Source: CF-161 sp035259145
GTDB lineage: Bacteria; Chloroflexota; Dormibacteria; Dormibacterales; Dormibacteraceae
Direction of reading: 5' to 3'
Assembly: GCA_035259145.1 (NCBI GenBank)
Contig: DATFWQ010000035.1
Span: forward strand, 1-6,871
DNA length: 6,871 nucleotides
Within the stretch, counting starts at the first letter, position 1. Every line of letters begins with the position of its first letter. Shown one piece after another: positions 2,883-6,871 of the stretch. The translations under genes were made by a program, and so were the position numbers. A model generated the notes under the pieces. It was not told the origin of the DNA and ran no database searches. It saw only the letters and a program-made list of their open reading frames with translations.

Positions 2883-5780
2883 CTAGGACGAAGCAGACGC
2901 CGGTCCCGACGTGGGAGTCAGCAGGGCATTGTCGAGCTGCGCACGGGAGCTGATCTCGAGCTTGCGATATGCGCTGCTCAGATGCACCTCGACAGTCTTG
3001 ATTGTGACGAAGAGCGTCTGCGCGACCTCCTTGTTGCTCATCCCGTCTGCTGCGAGCTGTGCCACGCGCCGCTCGCTCGCGGTGAGCGCGTCGAGCCCCG
3101 TCCGGAGGACCTTTCGCGGCCTCGCACCGGTGGCGGCGATCTCGCCGTTCGCTCGCTCGGCGAGCCCGAACGCGCCGACCTTTCGCGCGAGGTCGACGCC
3201 CTCCCGGAGCAGCTCGCGTGCCTCGGCCCGGCGGTTGGCGCGGCGGAGCGCGGCGCCCAGGTCCACCACTGCGCGGGCGTGCTCGAGCCCTGCCGGCGAG
3301 CCTGCGAGCACCTCAACCGCCTCCCGGAGCAGCCCGATTCCCGCCTGGCCGCCCTCAATGGAACCGAGCACGCGCAGGCAGGCACCGATGGCGTACGGGT
3401 CACCCCAACGTCGAGCGAGCGCGAGTTCTTCGGCCACGAGCGCACGCGCTTCCTTGCTCCGGTGGAGGAGTCGAAGGCCTTCGGCGGCCCATCTGCGCCA
3501 CGGGACGCTGGTTGGATTGTCGAAGGGGACGAGCCGAACGCTCTCGCCCACCTGGAGCAGCTCGTCGACTCCCCGCCCGGGGCTTCCGGTCTCGATGCGT
3601 AGACGGCCGCGGCAGAGCCGAAACCAGACAAGGGAGACCTGGTCGACCGGTAGCTGTTCTGGGAAGTCACCCTGTTCGATCACGCGCGCCGCCTCCTCCG
3701 CCTGCCCCTGCTCCAGCAGCGCAAGCGCCAAAAACGCGACGTGGTATGGCCAGGCGGCGAGCATGCCGTGCGCGACGCAGAGATCGATCGCCTCCCGCAG
3801 ATCCGCGACCGCCGCCCGAAGATCGCCGCGACGGGTCTGACAATAGCCGCGCCACATCAACATGAACGCGACGTTGAAGATGTCGCCGCGTCGGCGGGCT
3901 TGCGCGACCGCCTGGTCGAAGAGGGAAACCGCCTCGTCGAGCAGGCCCGCCTGGGGTAGCACCATCGCCGCGTAATAGAACGCGATGGAGCCGCTTGCCA
4001 GCAGGTTCCCGGGCGCGAGCGCCCGCCGGGCGAGCTCGATCGCCAGCTCCCGGTGCAGCGCCAGCTGGTACTGGTAATGCGCCAGCGTCCCGAGCAGGAT
4101 CTCGCTGCCCAGACCTCCGTGCAGCGCCTCCAGGTCAAGCTCGCCGATCGCTGTCTCGGCGATGGGATAGGTCTGCGGGTCCCACCACGCCGCGCCGATG
4201 AGCTCCGCGAGCAGCAGCTCGTAAAGCTCCGGATCCCGCTCCCGGTCGACCTCATCAAGCGCCTGCTCGAAGACTGACAGGGCATCCCCGATCCGGTCGG
4301 TGAACCAGAGCGCCCGGCCCAGCTCAAGCGCGACCGCCCCACGCCGCGCCGGGTCGGCGAGGCGCTCGAGACCGGCGCGCAGGTGGCCGGCCGCTGCTGG
4401 GCCGTTCGTCCGCCGCTCCGCAAGGCCCAGCTCGATAAGTACCTCGGCCCGCACGGCCGGATCGATCTGCTCATCGAGCGCGCGGGCGAGATATCCGACC
4501 GCGGCCTCGGCCGCGCCCCGGGCGAGCGAGCGCTCGGCCGCTTGGCGGAGCGTCGAGACCACGAACGGATCGGCCCGTGGGGTGACGCGGAGCAGGTGCC
4601 CCGCCGCACTCTCCGGCTGCGCGCCGGCCCGTAGCAGCAGCTCAGCGGCCAGGCGGTGCGCGGCGTCTCGTTCAACGACGTCGAGCGTCTCGTACACGGC
4701 GCTGCGGACGACGGGGTGGAAGAACTCCAGCGGATCCTCGCGCCGCAGCAGGTCACGCCGCACAAGGACAGCGGCGGCGGGACCAAGCTCGCAGGCTTGC
4801 AGGCCGGCGAGAGCGGCCGCGTGGCGCAGCTCGGTCCCGTCGCCGAGGATCGAGGCCGCGCGGAGGAGGGCAAGCGCCTGCGGCTGCAGGCGTGCGAGGC
4901 GAAGCCCGACGGCGCGAGAAACGCCTTGTGTTCCGATTTCGAGCAAGCGGGGCACGTGCTCGGCCGTCGGGCTGGTTCCCTCTCTGGCCACCGCGTCGAG
5001 CACCGCGCCGACGAACAGCGGGTTGCCGCCGGTCGCCGTTTCGAGTGCGGCGCTGAAGGCTCCGTCCGGCTCCAGACCGTGCAGCTCGCGGGCGAGTACC
5101 GCGATCGAGGCGCGCCCAAGCGGTTCGGGGTGGATCGCGGTGACCTGCGGATCGGCGATGAGCTCTGTGACCAGCGTGGGGTCGCGGCTCTCTCCCTCTG
5201 GCGGCCGGGCGCCGGCCGCGACGAGGAGAGGCACCCCCTCCAGCCTTCGCATCAGGTAGAGCAACCACCGCAGGGAGGGGCTGTCCGCCCAGTGCAGGTC
5301 GTCGATCGCCAGCAGCGTCGGCTGGTGACAGGCCACGTTGACCGCGAGCCAGTAGAGGCCGTGCAGAATCGCGAAGGAGCCTTCCGCGGCGACCTCCTGT
5401 GACACGGCGAGCCGCGAGGTCCCGAAGAGCGGTTCGATGAGCGCAGCAGGCCCCGAGAGCAGCTCCGCGCGGAGGGCCGGGGAGGCAGACGCCACGAGCC
5501 GTTCGAACAGCTGCCGGACGATCCCGTACGCGAACTCGCCCTCGAACTCGCCCCCGCGGGCGGCCAGCACCTGCAGCCCCGCCGAGCCGCCAATCGCGCG
5601 CGCTTCGGCAAGCAGGCGGGTCTTACCGAGGCCGGCCCCTCCCTCGATGACGACAAACCGCCCGCCGCCGCTCCGCACAGCGCCGACCCACGCCTCAAGC
5701 GCCGCGACCTGGGCCTCGCGCTCCAAAAGCAACATGGTTCCGCCCGGAGGGAGGACACTCGGCAACGCCATCACGACCAA
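2883..5780 (-). CDS. LAL-type LuxR-family transcriptional regulator with N-terminal AAA/STAND ATPase
   Basis: This is a 965-residue protein from TTG 5780, stopping at TAG 2885-2883. The Walker A motif is GGAGLGKT (residues 47-54) and Walker B with its following motif is LLAIDDLHWAD (156-166), forming an AAA_16/STAND ATPase. A winged-helix-like region follows, then a long TPR-like helical middle (about 400-880). A GerE/LuxR helix-turn-helix closes the protein: LTASERRVAQLAADG, SNKEVAQTLFV and TIKTVEVHLSSAYRKL (899-950). This is the typical LAL/MalT-like layout and length. Such proteins bind an effector or partner through the TPR part, use ATP-dependent oligomerisation and activate promoters. 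The effector is unknown. Start choice: TTG 5780 has GAGGG 9 bases upstream, ATG 5771 and ATG 5735 (MLLLERE) are alternatives, and family alignment favours 5735 as the first conserved residue. It is divergent from the NmrA-like gene. GC is high (43 of 60 bases at 3661-3720; 50 of 60 at 4501-4560). Confidence 0.95.
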   Translation of the reverse strand: MVVMALPSVLPPGGTMLLLEREAQVAALEAWVGAVRSGGGRFVVIEGGAGLGKTRLLAEARAIGGSAGLQVLAARGGEFEGEFAYGIVRQLFERLVASASPALRAELLSGPAALIEPLFGTSRLAVSQEVAAEGSFAILHGLYWLAVNVACHQPTLLAIDDLHWADSPSLRWLLYLMRRLEGVPLLVAAGARPPEGESRDPTLVTELIADPQVTAIHPEPLGRASIAVLARELHGLEPDGAFSAALETATGGNPLFVGAVLDAVAREGTSPTAEHVPRLLEIGTQGVSRAVGLRLARLQPQALALLRAASILGDGTELRHAAALAGLQACELGPAAAVLVRRDLLRREDPLEFFHPVVRSAVYETLDVVERDAAHRLAAELLLRAGAQPESAAGHLLRVTPRADPFVVSTLRQAAERSLARGAAEAAVGYLARALDEQIDPAVRAEVLIELGLAERRTNGPAAAGHLRAGLERLADPARRGAVALELGRALWFTDRIGDALSVFEQALDEVDRERDPELYELLLAELIGAAWWDPQTYPIAETAIGELDLEALHGGLGSEILLGTLAHYQYQLALHRELAIELARRALAPGNLLASGSIAFYYAAMVLPQAGLLDEAVSLFDQAVAQARRRGDIFNVAFMLMWRGYCQTRRGDLRAAVADLREAIDLCVAHGMLAAWPYHVAFLALALLEQGQAEEAARVIEQGDFPEQLPVDQVSLVWFRLCRGRLRIETGSPGRGVDELLQVGESVRLVPFDNPTSVPWRRWAAEGLRLLHRSKEARALVAEELALARRWGDPYAIGACLRVLGSIEGGQAGIGLLREAVEVLAGSPAGLEHARAVVDLGAALRRANRRAEARELLREGVDLARKVGAFGLAERANGEIAATGARPRKVLRTGLDALTASERRVAQLAADGMSNKEVAQTLFVTIKTVEVHLSSAYRKLEISSRAQLDNALLTPTSGPASASS

Positions 5781-5960
5781 CCCGTAGAACCCTCAGAACC
5801 ACAGTTTAGGGGCGTGTTCGGGGTTGACCCCAACGCGAGGAGGGCACGTCCGCGCGCAGACTCGCTAGAGCGCGTAACCCAGTGTGACCGCGTCGCAGGC
5901 CATGCATGGGCAGGACACAAGACATGAGCCGCAAATTGCGCGAAGAGGAGACAATGAGAC
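5781..5960. promoter_or_regulatory. Divergent intergenic region between the LAL regulator and the NmrA-like gene
   Basis: These 180 bases must carry the promoters of both genes. A perfect palindromic element, GGGGT-TG-ACCCC, lies at 5820-5831 and contains TTGACC, which resembles a -35 box on the plus strand, though no convincing -10 sits 16-18 bases after it. On the minus strand TAAACT, about 25 bases before the TTG start, could be a -10 for the regulator. A 10-bp palindrome, CCATGCATGG, lies at 5900-5909. Either palindrome could be an operator. These assignments are tentative. Confidence 0.4.
5945..5950 (+). promoter_or_regulatory. Ribosome-binding site of the NmrA-like gene
   Basis: GAGGAG lies 10 bases before ATG 5961. 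It selects this start over the ATG at 5954, which is in another frame and only 3 bases from the site. Confidence 0.7.
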
Positions 5961-6871
5961 ATGACAGTGCCAGGCGCAGCTAAGGGAAAGATTCTTGTCA
6001 CAGGTGCGAGCGGGCTGGCCGGTTCTGCCGTGATTCGCGAATTCGTTCGATCCAGTTATCCCGTGAGGGCGCTGGTCAGGAGCCGAGCAGAAGCACGCAC
6101 GTTCGCGGCGTTTCCCACGGTAGAGGTTGTAGAAGGCGACATGTTGCGTCCGGAGACGCTGACAGAGGCACTTTCCGGGGTGAATCGTGTTCTGTTGATC
6201 TCCTCCTCCGACCAACATATGGTGGAGGCTCAATCGACATTCATCGATGCCGCGAAGGACTCGAGCGTACAGCACATCGTAAAGTTCTCCGGCCTGAGCG
6301 CGGCAGATGTAGGCACACCCTTCATCTTCGGCGCTATGCATGCGGAAATCGAGTCCCACCTAGAACGTTCCGGATTCTCCTGGGCGCATCTCCGGCCGAG
6401 CCAGTTCATGACGGAGTACCTGCGGGAAGCGCCCACAATTCTTGCCCGAAGTGCCCTCTTCCTCCCTTTGCAGGACGCGAAGCTTGTCCCCGTAGATGTA
6501 GCGGACATCGCGAAAGCAGCCTATCTCCTGTTGACCACGCCAGGTCATGAGGAGAAGATCTACGCAATGTCCGGGCCGGAAGCGCTGAGCATGGACGAGA
6601 TTGCCGGACAGATCTCGCTTGCCGTCGGCAAAACCATTCGATACGTCAGCATCTCTCGAGAAGAAAGAAGGCATGCGCTGTCAGCGGCAGGAGTCCCGTC
6701 ATTTCTCGTTGACGCGCTCGATATTCAGGCAGGTGAGCGCCTGAAAGGCACCGAGGCGACCGTGCATTCACAGACGCACACTGCATTGGGAATCTCCCCG
6801 ACCACATTCGGCGAATTTGCGTGCCGCAATGCCGGTACCTTCCTTGGGGAGTCGGCCTACGTCGGACTCAA
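5961..6871 (+). CDS. NmrA-like NAD(P)-binding oxidoreductase (atypical short-chain dehydrogenase), 3' end beyond the window
   Basis: The frame is open from ATG 5961 to the last base (303 codons and no stop), so the gene runs off the window edge. Family members are about 280-310 residues, so little is probably missing. The Rossmann motif GASGLAG (residues 15-21) follows strand 1 (KILVT). ALVRS (37-41) ends the second strand with Arg40, which often contacts the NADPH phosphate. EGDM (58-61) is the usual adenine-pocket segment, and VKFSG (107-111) stands where classical enzymes carry the catalytic Ser/Tyr region. RPSQFM and VDVADIAKAAYLLL follow in the C-terminal substrate domain. This is the NmrA/YtfG (QOR2-like)/NAD(P)H-azoreductase group; members act as quinone or azo reductases or as redox-sensing proteins, so the substrate cannot be named. 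It is cytosolic. Codon use is less GC-rich than in the regulator (35 of 60 bases at 6121-6180 and again at 6661-6720), which suggests a separate origin. Confidence 0.92.
   Translation, partial: MTVPGAAKGKILVTGASGLAGSAVIREFVRSSYPVRALVRSRAEARTFAAFPTVEVVEGDMLRPETLTEALSGVNRVLLISSSDQHMVEAQSTFIDAAKDSSVQHIVKFSGLSAADVGTPFIFGAMHAEIESHLERSGFSWAHLRPSQFMTEYLREAPTILARSALFLPLQDAKLVPVDVADIAKAAYLLLTTPGHEEKIYAMSGPEALSMDEIAGQISLAVGKTIRYVSISREERRHALSAAGVPSFLVDALDIQAGERLKGTEATVHSQTHTALGISPTTFGEFACRNAGTFLGESAYVGL

Noticed and set aside
2911..3840. A 309-residue plus-strand open frame opposite the LAL regulator
   Set aside because: It is a shadow of a high-GC gene: Ser/Arg/Ala-rich, no motifs and no ribosome-binding site. 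The same applies to the other long frames antisense to 2883-5780.
5865..6674. Minus-strand frames opposite the NmrA-like gene
   Set aside because: The plus strand has a complete Rossmann protein with a good ribosome-binding site over the same bases; the antisense frames have no motifs.
1..6871. CRISPR array, tRNA, rRNA, retron or defence-system genes
   Set aside because: I saw no regularly spaced repeats, no cloverleaf with CCA-type end, and no Cas, reverse transcriptase, restriction or toxin-antitoxin motifs on either strand.

Overview
The window reads as high-GC actinobacterial chromosome (Actinomycetota). The grounds are GC-rich codon third positions, GTG starts, an F420/PPOX-type oxidoreductase fragment, a large LuxR-family (LAL) regulator and an actinobacterial-style IS3 element. 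The exact genus cannot be read from the sequence.

Positions 1-1211 are a patchwork. The 3' end of an unrecognised gene (3-290, +) is followed by a strong hairpin terminator. Next comes a broken plus-strand locus in which the start of a DUF1269-type protein (396-572) runs into a frameshifted remnant of an unrelated protein (about 575-825). Converging on it from the minus strand are a small triple-CxxC zinc-ribbon-like remnant (840-1041) and the first 54 codons of a PPOX/F420-type oxidoreductase (1049-1211). Both of these are frameshifted by one base.

Positions 1285-2674 hold one apparently intact gene, a minus-strand class I SAM-dependent methyltransferase (1349-1990). Just upstream is a 34-codon reading frame that may be the tail of a lost partner gene. 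A plus-strand PPOX-family N-terminus (about 2138-2203) is cut off by an IS3-family element. That element keeps its left side, a hairpin over the orfA ribosome-binding site, an intact orfA (2265-2579) and only the first ~22 codons of orfB; the rest of orfB and the right end are gone. Positions 2675-2860 show no convincing gene.

Positions 2861-6871 are the well-preserved part: a 950-965 residue LAL/LuxR ATPase-regulator on the minus strand (2883-5780), then a ~180-bp divergent intergenic region, then a plus-strand NmrA-like NAD(P)-binding protein (5961 to the window end, 3' end not reached). The NmrA-like gene is clearly less GC-rich than the regulator. The divergent layout suggests, but does not prove, that the regulator controls the reductase-like gene.

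I see no new defence, CRISPR, retron or biosynthetic system. The window's character is an eroded, IS-scarred region next to an intact regulator/oxidoreductase pair.
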